Program-made: the position numbers and the translations under genes | Assembly (NCBI RefSeq): GCF_020740795.1 | Contig: NC_067312.1 | Location: forward strand, 56,697,405-56,761,404 | Reading direction: 5' to 3' | DNA: 64,000 nt | From: Apus apus | Taxonomy: Eukaryota; Chordata; Aves; Apodiformes; Apodidae | Notes under the pieces: model-generated | Databases searched by the model: none | What the model was told of the DNA's origin: nothing | The model's input: the letters and a program-made list of their open reading frames with translations, nothing else | Part shown: positions 40,372-52,060 of the stretch, piece after piece | Position numbering within the stretch: position 1 is the first letter of the stretch | Layout: every line of letters begins with the position of its first letter

Positions 40372-43300
40372 CTGTAAAACAAGGGAAGATTAAAAAGCAA
40401 ATGGCATTTGTTGTCAAGTGTGCACACAGATCTTTCCAGTTAACACTTCTGCATGTTCACAAATTCCTGTGGCTTTATATGCCACTGTGGTTCTGCTCCT
40501 CTCTGCCACTTTCAAGGACAATGAACACAACCTGCAATTAGCATGCAGCATGTTGTAATTTTTGACCATACTGCATCCCACCAAAAAGAAGTAAATCACC
40601 TATAAAAGCAGCAAACCTTTTCACTTCAAGTAGGGAAAAGGATTCCTGTTGTTGCCATCAAAGCTGCTACTGACAGGAACCATGGAGTTAAATTCTTTGC
40701 CTAGTTATTTCTTCCCACTTGTGGACACAGAGGACACGTAGCCACAAATCTTCTCTAGTATGTGACCAGAGTTGTGACATTCTGTGTGACATGTGACTCT
40801 AGGATGAGGTTGTGGAGAATGCACAGACTCCATTAGGAACTGGGGTCTGGGATCCGTACAGGATTTTATTTGATCTGATTTACAGGCACTGAGATACAAA
40901 CTCTCCGGTAACTGGATACCCCATTCTACAAAACTCTTTGTATTTGTCAGCAGATTTTCTGGAAAGATGAATCAGATGGTCTGTCCAACAGCCATCTGCA
41001 TACATGGCATAAACCTGTGCTGTTTGCTGGGGGTTGTTTTGTTTTTCTTTCAAAAAACTACAGTTAGGCTTATTCCTCTGGAGCAACAAACATCCAATGC
41101 TGAACTTAACAGGATTCAGCAGATCAGTGGACAGTTTCCTACTGTTTTATACATAAGCAGGTACAAAATGCTGCTGCCTCTTCTTTCTCCGAGAGATCAG
41201 CAAAAGCAACTATGTAGGAAATACCAAGGAACAACACAGAATATACATCAACACCAACTAGCTCTGCCAAAAGTAGGCATCTAGAAAAAATCCAGCAGCG
41301 CTGCTCAACCTGAAGCCCTCAGGAATCTCTTCTCAGGGAGGACAGGGCAGGGGCTACACACCCCAGCATGGGTGGACACCATGCAGAAGTTTTGCCAACA
41401 GGGTCTGACAGTGTTTCCAAAGCTGCTTTTCCCAAACAAAGATGTCAGGTGCTGCGTGGCTGCTCCCCAGCACTGGGCACTCAAGAGCTGCCTCTGCAGG
41501 GCAATGTCAGGCTTGTGGTGCCACACTTTGTGCTGTGGACTGAGGAGCTGCACACATGGTGAAGACGGTTCAGCACCTTCCTCAGCAGCATCTGCTGCAA
41601 GTCAAAAGGAGCTATAACACATGCAGGAAGGGAACACTTTCCAAAGTCTGCATTGGCTTTCCAGATTTTAAATAGTTCTTTTGCTTCCCTTACCTGAAGA
41701 TGAATGAGCTACTAATGCTTCTCAAGGCAGTGTTAATCTTTGTAGGCCCCTAAACGTACACACATTCAGTGTCTGCACGTCCATTCTGTACTACCAATAA
41801 CCACAGCTGGTAAGTCTGCCAGGCAAAACACCAGCACTCCTGCAGCTGCTGCTGAACAGCTATTGCAGTCAGACAGTAGCACCTTTCCTTGTTAGAAAAG
41901 CAGCAGAGGGGTAATGTGGACAGTATGGGAAACATTGTGAACTTGGCCACTCTCCTTCAGGAGCAGTGGGAGGCAAAGCGGCTCCCAACAGAATAAAAAA
42001 ACATTGCAAGCAACATATTCAGCATGCAAAAGAACATCTCCATGCTTACCCTAACAAAAAAGAAGATACAATTCAAGGCAGGAGCTTAGACACGGATAAA
42101 TGTGTCCCAGCAAAGGAAAGGGTAGGTGCCTAGATAATCTACGCACAAGATGTAAATGAGGGCTTTTGCCATGTAACTTTCTGAAATGTTTTAGCTTTGT
42201 GCCACTGTGACATTTTCCCTGCTCAAGAGTCATGAAGCAGGAACCTACCATGCCATTCCTGACTCTTCTGTCTAGGCAGAATTAATCTTTCACAGTAACA
42301 CAAATTCTTCCCAAGCCTCTCCCTCCTTTCATTCTGGATTTTTGTTTGGCTATACGGTTATATTTATGGTCCCTTACATCCACTGTCTTCCCCCTAAATC
42401 CTGTTCTCCCCACTCTCTCTCGAGAATGTCACTGCAAATGGCTCTGCAATTTATCTCCCTGCTTCTACTTAACTCCTGCACCAAAACCTGCTTGGCTTTG
42501 GTTTTGGAAATGCTCGTCAATGTTTTAAAAATATGTTAAAACTTACAAAAGATCATAATCTCTGGTGCACAGAAGCTTCTTCTGCATTGACCTCTAAGCA
42601 TAAGTTTTTACTGATTTCAGCCAATGACAAAGGACTAGATGTGCTTTTAAATAAAAAACAAAAACCATGATGCTTGAAACAGTGAATTGTTACAAGCTTT
42701 TTGAGACTGACCTACTTCGAGTTGTTAGGTTTTTTTTCTTAGAGGAATTTACCATGGAAAAGAAAAACAAACAGGAAATGGTTTCTCAGAGGCCGATGTC
42801 ATTATGAAACAGGCACAGAAAAACTCAGCTTCACTCAAAAGGCTGATGAGAAGACGGGTCATACCTGCAGCATCCAGGCTCAGCCGGGTGGCAGCACAAG
42901 GCAGGCTGTGTGCTGCAGAGCCTGTTGCTCAGTCTTCTACAGAGCAAACCACTCCTGGCTGCCAAATGCTCCCTCTGAGATACCTCCCTTTAAAAACGCA
43001 TCACCTGCTCTCCATTGCTTTTCAGCCTGCTGGATAATCTCTCCCTGATTCTGATGGGCACCAGTGAGCTTCCCACAGAGTACCACTCCACTGAAGTCAG
43101 CAGAGAAGTCCCCCTCAGTCCCCCTCCCTAGCTGAAGGAATCTCTTTAACAGGACTAAACTACCTAAGAGGAGATGCTGATAAAATTGGAATGGCTTACG
43201 AGAAGAACGAGTTCCCCAATGAAGGCTCATATTCCTCCAAGAAAATGGTGTTTCTGTGCTTGTGTGAGCCAAATGTGGAGGCAAACACAAGGCATAAAAA

Positions 43301-46300
43301 ACCCAGACATCACCTTTGTACCAGTGTTTAATGGTTTGCAGTCTGTCTTGTGCAAAAGGGAAAGTGAGGAAAGTGACCTGAGTAAAGACATAAAAAATAG
43401 TATTCTAGAAGAACACCAGAAAAATTAACAAATGCAAAAATTATCTTCATTAAAAACAGGGCTGCTTCAAAGATTGGTATCCTTGTTCAGTGTCTGTGTC
43501 CCACCCTTACTTCCAGTTCCCCAAAATGCAGCTGAGTGGGGCTTGCCGTTCCCCCTCCTTGCCTCCTCCTCCTGCCAGCTGGCCAGCCTAAGGATGATGT
43601 GGCAACAGCTTGTTTTAGCTTTTTGACAACTGTTCTAAAGGTGGTGAGGGTTTAGGATGCGGAGAAAGGTTTCTCAGCAGAGAAATGGTTAGAGGAAATG
43701 TATTACCTCCTGATGGGCTGATACCCTGATACCCTGCCTGGAGGCACCCAGCAGCCTGGAAGACATAACCACGAAGTCGATGACAAGGAGATGCCAGCAA
43801 CAGACACCCTGCCCAATTCTCTAGTCCCACTTCTCCCACTGAGAAAAAACAACCTTCCACAAGTAGCCTGCCATTAACTCATGTCTTCAAATACTGCAGC
43901 CCCCAAAAAAGCATTGCCCAGCCTTACTGTATTCTTATGGTTAAGGAACTTGATATCCGTGTAACAACCTGTGAGGGACCAGCCCTCAGGACCTATTTTG
44001 GGAAATGGTGTCGAAACCCCCAAGTCTCATATGCATCCCAAAAGGCTGGCCTGGGAGGATGGAGACTGCAGCCATGGCCTGCATACGGCCTCGGGTCTGC
44101 ATGGGTGAGGTGACTGACAAGGACTGAAGGGCGGAGGGAGCATAGCTCCGCTCCAGCTGTTCACACTGTATGGCTCAATCACGTGTACTTCTTGTTGTGA
44201 AATCAAGATTCAAGGCCTATAAAATAGGGGGCTGCAATGGTGGGCTCTGGGAGTTTCACCAACATTGACCATCGACACCGATCCTCCCCTGTTGGCTGGA
44301 CCAAGGACGCTGGATCCAGGACTGGTGATTTTCCTGTCCTCAAGCTCTCTCTCTCTGTCTCTCTCTCTCTTTATTGTCTCCTCCCCTTTTCTTTTTGTTT
44401 CCTTTTCCTTACTTACTGTGTATGTGGATGGTTTTGTTTAGATTGTTCAGTATTAACTGCTACTAGTGTAATAAATGTGTTATTTGTTATAAACAGGCCT
44501 TGCATGTCACTACACCTTAATCTGATCAAGGCATATTGGACGGTGGAGTTTTTACTTAGACCATGATAAATTTACTCTCTGAGAAAAGACCAGGTCTGAG
44601 AGAAGGATTTTGGGCCCAGCCACACCTGGGCTCCTCTCTGAAGGAAGTCTAGAAAGCAAGGGGGTTCAGTCCTGTGCACTGCCCCGTCTGAGATGTGACA
44701 GGTACAGGACCGGATCCAGCCACTCGTAAGGTCCTCTACTGCAGCAGGAGTTTAGAAAGCAAAGGGCTCCAGTTCTGACCTTCCTGGGTTATTAAATATG
44801 GGCCCTGTCACAACTCAGGCTGGGCAGCCCAGGGCTGGGCAAGAAGGCAATACACAAACAACCCGTCTGATCTGTGGTTCATGAGTAGAAGACTCTGCTG
44901 GAGCAGACACAACAGCACTGGCACCTACTCCTCTATCCTTTCACAGAGAGAAAAGCAAACCACACCCCAGGGGAATCCCATATGCAGGCAGAGAGGCTCA
45001 GGGATGCACCCATGGGGCCACTTGATGGCCTTTTCATTGTCAAATCAGAACCACAGAGTAAGTAGAAGAAGAAGTAAAAGGTTTAAAATAACATTTTACA
45101 TACTGTTCCTCAAAGCACCAACAGCTATGACCTCTGAGACTTTTTTTCTTATTTTCTTCACAAAAATTTCAACAACTGGCAAATAATAATGACTTGGATA
45201 AACCTCTTTACATCCAGATCACAAAAGAGGGTGTTTACTATGGAATAGGACAGATCACATGGTCTAGGATCCTTGGCTGCACAACTAATCTATACTCAGC
45301 TAATTGACCTGGATAGGAAGGCTGAAGCCAGACTTGTAACAGTTAAGTCATACCCAAAACTCCTTTTATTTTCTGGCATTTTTACTTAGAGCCATGCCTT
45401 GAACCTTCATTTAGAAAATGTTTACTCCAAATTTACAAAAAAAATTGCCTCTACTTCTTTAGTTGCCCCTGTTTCTGTATACTGACAGGAGAAAACCCAA
45501 CAGACTGGTAATTGCTATCCAGCAGAACTCATTTCACCTCACATCTCGTACAACAGTGGGCTAAAAGGAAAGGTATTAAATGGACATTTCATGTCTCATA
45601 CTACCCACAGTCTAATGGGATAGTAGAGTGCACTAATGGCTTAATTAAATGCCTAATTTGCCCACAGGACTCAAAATGGGATGAAAGATTGAGGTATGCA
45701 ATCACTGCTATAAACAATAGGTGGGGTGGTGAATGGGTGCCCAAGCCTAAATGCTTTTTTCCGTGAGTTATCTACTTAAGATCACAGAGGAAACAAAAGG
45801 TCTCTCTCTCTCTCTCTCTGGTGGCCCAGAGAAATAGTAGATGCTCCATCCCTGACATTTAAGATCAGATTGTGTGGGACTGCTTTGTTAAACTTAAAAA
45901 TCTTCTGTCACCCAGACCATAATAGTTTTTTGCAAAAGATATATAATACTGCTTCCTGGAGGAAAAAAAGATAGAGAAGAAAAACAACAACCAAAAAATG
46001 CCCCAACAAAAACCCCAATCAACCAAACAGAGCTTAATTATTAGGTTAATGTATTAAACACTCATCTCTTTAATTAGTAGAGGGCCTGGAGAAGCACTAC
46101 AAATTCCATTCAGAAAGACAGTTTTCTACAGAGATGGGGAAAAAACCCAAACATTTAGATGGTTACTTCTAAGCAGCTTCAAATATTGGATGAAAATGTT
46201 ATTAGAAGGGGATCATGCTGTAAAGCTGATGGAAACTTTAACACTGAGAATAACAGAGAATAAAGCAAGAAAACCTTACTGTCTTTGCTTATCCTGCAGA

Positions 46301-49300
46301 TGAACTCCATCATCATGGAGGCAATTACCAGTTTCACCATTTTAATACACTGAGCTTCACTGACTGCCACCACTTCCAGCCCCAATGTTATCCACTTGCT
46401 ACCATGGCTGATTGTCTCTGCATCTAAATGAAATCAGCATTTACACAGTTATCAGAACAGCACGCATAAATAATAACCTTACTTATTTTTCTTCATTCAA
46501 CTGTCATTATTACTTCTTGTTCTCATAAACCAAATGTTTATAAAAAACTACTTCTGAGAAAAGAGGTCACAGCTTTCACAGAATGAGACTTATTTAAAAA
46601 AAAAAAAAAGTCTTTTAGTAGATGAGCAAAGCAGATATGCTGTCTTTTATCCCTGTCCTCTGAGGGAAACTTCACTGCTATCAAGAGTTTCCAAAGTTTC
46701 ATAGAAATCTGCTGGGAGTCTGACTGGTTTGCAATGTATTGGTATTTCAAAAAGAGCACAAAAGGTCCTCTTTACTCTGTAAGAGGACAATACATTGGTT
46801 AAACAGGAAAAAACACAACACAAAACAAAACAAACAAACAAACCACACAAACAAACAACTTAAAAAAATTACATGTACTGGTAACTCTGGCAAACAGATT
46901 TGTGCATTTACAATTCCTAATAGCTGTGAGAGAAGCAAATGTACTCAAACCATGTGTGTAATTCCTTCCTACTAGACAGGGCACTTCTCACTGCTCATCA
47001 GGATGATATATCAATGAATCCTTGATGTGACCACAGTTCTATAACTGGGTTGCCATGAAGAGATTATATACACTTGGGTTTGCCACCTAGGTTTTTTATT
47101 AGAATATGAGTTTCAGTGTACATACTGAACATACAAGCCCTGCACACATTCTCAGGCCCTCTATGCAGTATTGCACAGCAAAAAGACAGAATATATGGTG
47201 GTTTTTTTTTTCCTGCCCCTATCTTTCCTATTTAGATATTCAAGTTAAGGTTACATTAATGTGTAACATATTAATAGCGAGAAAAAGAGCTAGGCCTATA
47301 CCTCCCACAAGTTTTAAAAAAATAAATGCACCTTGGGAACTTTGCTCCTTCAAATGAATTACACCATGCTCAGACCTCTAAATTTAACACTGAAATCCCA
47401 CCACATATTTATTTCTTTTTAATTGATTTTTTAAAAAATGTCAGACCTACAGGATATTTTTTAATGTAGGTCTGACAAACACAAGGCACAGTGAAATACC
47501 AGGCAAATTAAAAGGCACAGGTTCAGAAATCTGAGTAAGATACTGCAATACACATACATCAATGCTGAGAAACTGGAAGCAGACTTGGCTGCATGATCAA
47601 CTAACTTTTATCCAACAAAATGCTTTGCACTGCCATTCAGTCACAAATCTGAAAGATGTCTGAATCAGAAGACTACTACATTACTGAAGGAGAAGTATAG
47701 CTGCTGGATTCTTTGCCTTCCTTTCTCTGACAGGCACTCTCCTGTTGGGGGGAAAAAACCCAGCACTCTGTGGTTTAATTCATATCTGGCATTAACTTTA
47801 TTGCTTCTCAGAAGGTTTTAGTTTTTTCTTCCTCCTGCCCTTTCTAGAGGTCACGTTGCTATAGCTGCACAGATCCTCAGGTTTCATGACAAGGATCTGT
47901 GCCTGCTTCAGCTAAGCTTGGGGAGCAGCAGTAAACAGGCTCTGCAATCGCCAGGCCAAATCAGGCATCTGAAGGTGGTCACCAGCTACTGCTAAAAGAG
48001 GCACCCCACCCCCTCACACTGAGGAATGGGAGGAGGAACTACTCTTTGAAGCTATTTATGCTAGAGAAAAGTCTTCTGTGACCTGATACTGCCACAGACT
48101 TAGGAAGAATGATGGGGTGGTGCTTCCACACTTTCTGTTTTCACCAGTGAAATTCCTAAACAGCAAAGCAAATCAGTGATTGTCAAGTTAAGGAACACAG
48201 GAAGTTTGGTCTTCCCATTCCTTTTGTATGTGTCAAGGATATAGCTTACTGCTGAAGATAGAAAATTAAACCAGGAGCAAACTATTTTTTTACAATCCTT
48301 ATTTTGTGGCATCAAAGTACTTTGAAAATACTGTTGAATTCATGTTCATGATACTTCTGTCAAGCGCTAAATATTCCTATATTCCACATTAAAAAATGCA
48401 TTAAGAGAGTTATTACCAAGGGACAGGTTAGAAATCCACAACAAAACTGGACACAGAAACCAAGGCTTCAACTAAGAGATTGCATATAACTTACTTTGCA
48501 GAGGATGTTCTCTACTTGGCATAACTGGCAGGGTATTGGTAGCAGGGGGCTACAGGGACCACTTGTGGTGGGAGACCATGAAATGCCCTGGGCCAGTCAC
48601 AGCTACTTCCAATAGCCCTGAAATTGTTGCAGATAACCCACCTTGTGTCAAAACTTCAAGAAGTCAGAGAAACACGTGGTGCCTCTAGTCATTTATGTCC
48701 CCTGCACTGGCCCTCACCTCACCACAGATTAAGAGTAGCTGAGTGCAATGTGTAGCAAAACAAAGGTGAGTTGAAACCTGGCAGTGGGAGGAGATTTTTA
48801 CTGAATTAGAGCCTGGTGAAGAAAGGTGTTTCTTCATGAAGTAATTTGTTTAATTATTTTTTTCCCCTCAATATTCAGATCTGTAATCAAAAGGGTTTTT
48901 AACTGTGAATGAACTAAGTCAAATTCTCTGAACCAAGACTGTTTATCTCATGTGCTTATGCTTACTCTGGCATACTACTTAAATCCTACATGCTATGAAA
49001 TCCGTTGTTAGAGAAATCACATGAAGGAAGCAGGAGGGGCATTATGTGCCATAGCTGGATTGCAGTGTGAACAGTAAGTTACTGTGCTGAGGCAGCTGCA
49101 TTAAGATTCTCACTATAAAGCGCATTTAAAGCACGCTATACAAGTAGTCACCTACACAGGGTGAAAGTGGGATGCAGGTAATGGGCACCACTCTGCTAAA
49201 CAGTTCTGGCCATGGGAAGAGGCTAAGAAGTGAATTAAGGTGAACTACTGCCAGTGGAAAAGAAAGCCAGTCACACAGGGAGCCAGCACTTTCAGACTGT

Positions 49301-52060
49301 TCTTCTTTCAGACTTCTTTTCCCCAAAATTAGCCAATTGGACATGTCCTTTTTTTCCTCAGGGCCATCTGCGGGGTCAATGAGTGTGCCAGCTTCCTTTT
49401 TTGTCCCACATAAAACAGCTCTATGAAAGACTCATGGATCTGTCAAATCAGCATGGTGATGGGAATGGGAAAAAGATATGCAGCATTTTAAGCCGTTGCC
49501 TCCTCTTTGACAAGTTATGCAACTGTCAAATGGGAAGGGGAACCCTATTTGACTCCTTTGCTTAATTTGATTTTATAACTGCTGCAATTGAGTTGCAAAA
49601 GGTTGATAAAATCTATTTTAAATAAAGAACCTAAGTCCTGCATGTTAATATTACTATTAATCTACTGCCTGCTTCTCCAGTTATTCTCCCTTCTTGATGT
49701 TATGCTGATAAATCAGTTGTCTTCCTGTTTATTAAAGTATGTGTCAGTCCATTTATTTAATCAGCTCTTGGCCCATTTTCTAATTAAAGGAAACAATGTG
49801 GGCTCATTTCCTGCCATGGCAAAGTTGGCAGGGCACAGTTTGTCCTGAGCTACTGCATTAAAACTCAAGATTATTTGTAATGTCTGCTTTTGTTTGGCAA
49901 ATCCTTCCCTTCTGTCTGTCCAGCTGAAGACAAAAATACAGATGTGTTTTTTTTCTGTATTTCCACACTGCTGGCACCCACACAAATCAAGGACAGGAAG
50001 ATGGAATGAGGTGGAGCTTTATCAGTGTGCTGACAAGGCGCCCTCCTCCCCAGTGCAGATGAAATATTTTCCTTCGAGACCCTTCCTCTCAGCAAGGTTA
50101 GTAATACTGCATTATATGATGAACCTAAGGATAACTCTGTTAAGGGAGGGAATGATGGAATGCAAAGAAAAGGGCATAATAGTTGGAGAATGTTCCTAGC
50201 TTGCTCTGCAGCTGGACTTTGGCCACCTCCTGCACCACTATGGTCCAGATCCTTTGTCTGTCTGCTTAGTGCATGAATGCTGCTAACCAGTAACTGCAGC
50301 ATTAAATCATTTATGTGCTCTCTGTGTTCCAAAACACAGATCTTTTAAGGGCTTTCAGATTGCCTCTCTTCCTACCTCTGAGATATCCTGCCTTTTATCT
50401 TGCTTGTGACACATCCTTAGTTTTAGCAGCTACAGCTAACGTAAGACCACTAGTCTGGCAAAGAAGTTCTCTCTTTCAGGCCTTCTTTCTGTCGCTTAGG
50501 ACACGATTAAAGGGTGTATCAAGTGTTCCTATCTAGAAAGAAACCATAGATACATTGGAAGTTATCAACACATGCCATAGGCAGAGTTTTTCAGTAGGCC
50601 TTGTGAACTGCTGAAAACAAGACCAACCATTTTGTCCGACTTTCCAGGCACTGTCCTTCTGTCAACATAAGCCTATGTATACACTACACCTGCAACAGCT
50701 CAAATTTGTGCAGAGAAGCAGGCAGCCTCACTGTGTCACACTTTCAGAGTGTTTCACACCATCTGTGCTATACACGTCCTTACAATGTGCATTTATGTGT
50801 AGTAACTGAACACTTGATGCGGTCCTGGGCAGCCCTCTCTAGGTGACACTGCTTTGAGCCAGGTTTTGGACTACATTATATCCATAGCTGTCAGCCAACC
50901 TTTGCCATTCTGTGATTCTGTGAAACAAAAACCCCAAAACCCAGTGGTTCTAGCACTTCACCAATAAGCTGTACTACACAGTATTTTCCAAACACTGACC
51001 CATGGAGAAATGTTGCCCTGAGCCCTTTTAAAGCTGGCTAAACACCCACAGTGAGGGTTTGTGCATAAACTGCTTTCTTAATTGTTTCTTTTCCTTCTCT
51101 GCTTACACTTTTATTTGCATTTGAAAACAACAGCAAAAGCTCAGTTTCTGTAGCCTTACTTTTGGAAACTATGAATTTAATTTTGATCTATTTCAGTCCA
51201 AAAGGAAGTGTCTGGATTTGTTACACTGCTAATTGTCTGAACCTTTGTCTCACCTCATTTATCTCATAGATCCAGAGCACACTCTGGATCTAACATGCTC
51301 ATTTCCTTCACAAACACGTACTAAAAGATAAAATAATAACAATAACAATAATAATAACAACAATAACAATAATAACAACAACAATAACAATAATAATAGC
51401 AACAACAACAACAACAATAATAATAATAATAAAAAAATCTTACACCTTTATATAGACCAATGTTCCTTTTTCAGGCATTCAAGTGACTGCTATGAATACC
51501 ATGCTGTTACTGACCAGTGAAAAAACACAGAATAAAATAATATGTATATAAAATACATACTACAAGAAAAAGCAAAGGAAAAAATAACCGATTTTCAAAT
51601 GGTAGTATTTCCGACCCTGTATTTTTCTATTATAAATACACTGCACTCTTCTCTTTCAACTGAGCCTACTGAGCATCTCACAAATACTGCAGCAGATATG
51701 AGACCAAGGATAGAGGCGAGAGTTCAGCCCTTTAAACTGCCTGTGTTCAACCATGGACCTTAACGCCAGAGGAAACCCACTGCAACAAGTGTTGTGAAGG
51801 CCCAGTGAAGGGAGGAAAAAAATTTACTAGAGCTGTCTTCCTAGACCCCACACTTACCAAAGGCTCTAGTTCTTTGCGGTCTATGAGGTTGAGCTCTGTC
51901 ACAAAGTAATAAAAATGCTTGTAACAGGTATTGACATGGGCCTCAGCCCCCATAAGGATGATACGGTCAAAGTGATGGATGTAGACGTGAACAAACACTC
52001 GAAAAAGCCGGCAGAGTATCTTCTTGCAGATCTGAAGGAAGTTCTTTGGAAAGGGAACAC
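40342..52060 (-). CDS. MOB3B: MOB3B, MOB kinase activator 3B (last two coding exons, partial)
   Basis: MOB proteins are small zinc-binding adaptors of NDR/LATS-type and related kinases. The MOB3 branch is linked to MST1 regulation. Two exons are in the window: 52060..51858 encodes [40 protein letters not shown] and [20 protein letters not shown], and 40371..40342 encodes KEMTTRMCH and TAA. Together they give about the last 77 of 216 residues. HVYIHHF carries the two histidines of the MOB zinc site, and the two cysteines lie in the upstream exon, outside the window. The match to MOB3B rather than MOB3A or MOB3C rests on [11 protein letters not shown] and on linkage to PLAA and IFT74. Splice phases agree (L|K junction on a codon boundary). 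Confidence 0.95.
43970..44812 (+). mobile_element. ERV long terminal repeat
   Basis: Starts TGTGAGGGACC and seems to end CCCTGTCACA, giving TGTGA/TCACA inverted ends. Promoter-like TATAAAAT at 44218-44225, a CT-rich run at 44343-44373 and AATAAA at 44470-44475 lie in the U3-R-U5 order. No matching second LTR and no target duplication seen. The 3' boundary is uncertain and an end near 44700 is possible. Confidence 0.65.
45512..45766 (+). pseudogene. ERV pol fragment, integrase core remnant
   Basis: An open stretch of 84 codons reads like the end of a retroviral integrase catalytic core: [19 protein letters not shown], then [15 protein letters not shown], which carries the third acidic residue (E) of the D,D-35-E site. 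The position where the second catalytic D is expected is not D, and earlier parts of the core are absent or scrambled. Similar in pattern to class III (ERVL-like) integrases. About 700 bases separate it from the LTR, far less than a complete gag-pol needs, so most of the provirus is deleted. Confidence 0.7.
45800..45900 (+). repeat. TC microsatellite and short CR1-like tail
   Basis: TCTCTCTCTCTCTCTCTCT at 45801-45819, followed by GGTGGCCCAGAGAAATAGTA and GATGCTCCATCCCTGACATT, which resembles the CR1 3' block. The CR1 part is weak. Confidence 0.45.
46796..46860. repeat. A/C-rich simple repeat
   Basis: ACAAAACAAAACAAACAAAC-type run, likely simple sequence. Confidence 0.75.
47440..47476. repeat. 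perfect inverted repeat (12-bp arms, 13-base loop)
   Basis: GTCAGACCTACA at 47440-47451 is mirrored by TGTAGGTCTGAC at 47465-47476. The loop is A/T-rich. No mobile element recognised around it. Confidence 0.9.
50812..50922 (+). mobile_element. CR1 3'-end fragment, short
   Basis: TCCTGGGCAGCCCTCTCTAG and the tail CCATTCTGTGATTCTGTGA mark the last about 110 bases of a CR1. Confidence 0.75.
51329..51437. repeat. AAT/AAC trinucleotide microsatellite
   Basis: About 109 bases of AATAATAAC / AACAACAAT triplets with interruptions, about 420 bases from the MOB3B exon on its downstream (intronic) side. Confidence 0.9.
51858..52060 (-). CDS. MOB3B: MOB3B penultimate coding exon
   Basis: 203 nt, acceptor TCTATTCACAG, donor TTTG|GTAAGT. 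Encodes 67 residues plus a split glycine codon, with the zinc-site histidines and the conserved C-terminal helices of the MOB fold. Confidence 0.97.

Larger units (their letters stand above)
40372..51857 (-). other. MOB3B: MOB3B last intron (11.5 kb)
   Basis: Holds an ERV remnant (43970-45770), a small CR1 tail (50812-50922), microsatellites and a perfect 12-bp-arm hairpin at 47440-47476. 40372-43960, 45900-47430 and 47480-50800 show no gene. Confidence 0.8.

Noticed and set aside
51329-51437. A/T triplet run as part of an LTR (avian LTRs carry TTATTATTA tracts)
   Set aside because: Flanks lack the other LTR landmarks seen at 2695-3215, so it is treated as a plain microsatellite.
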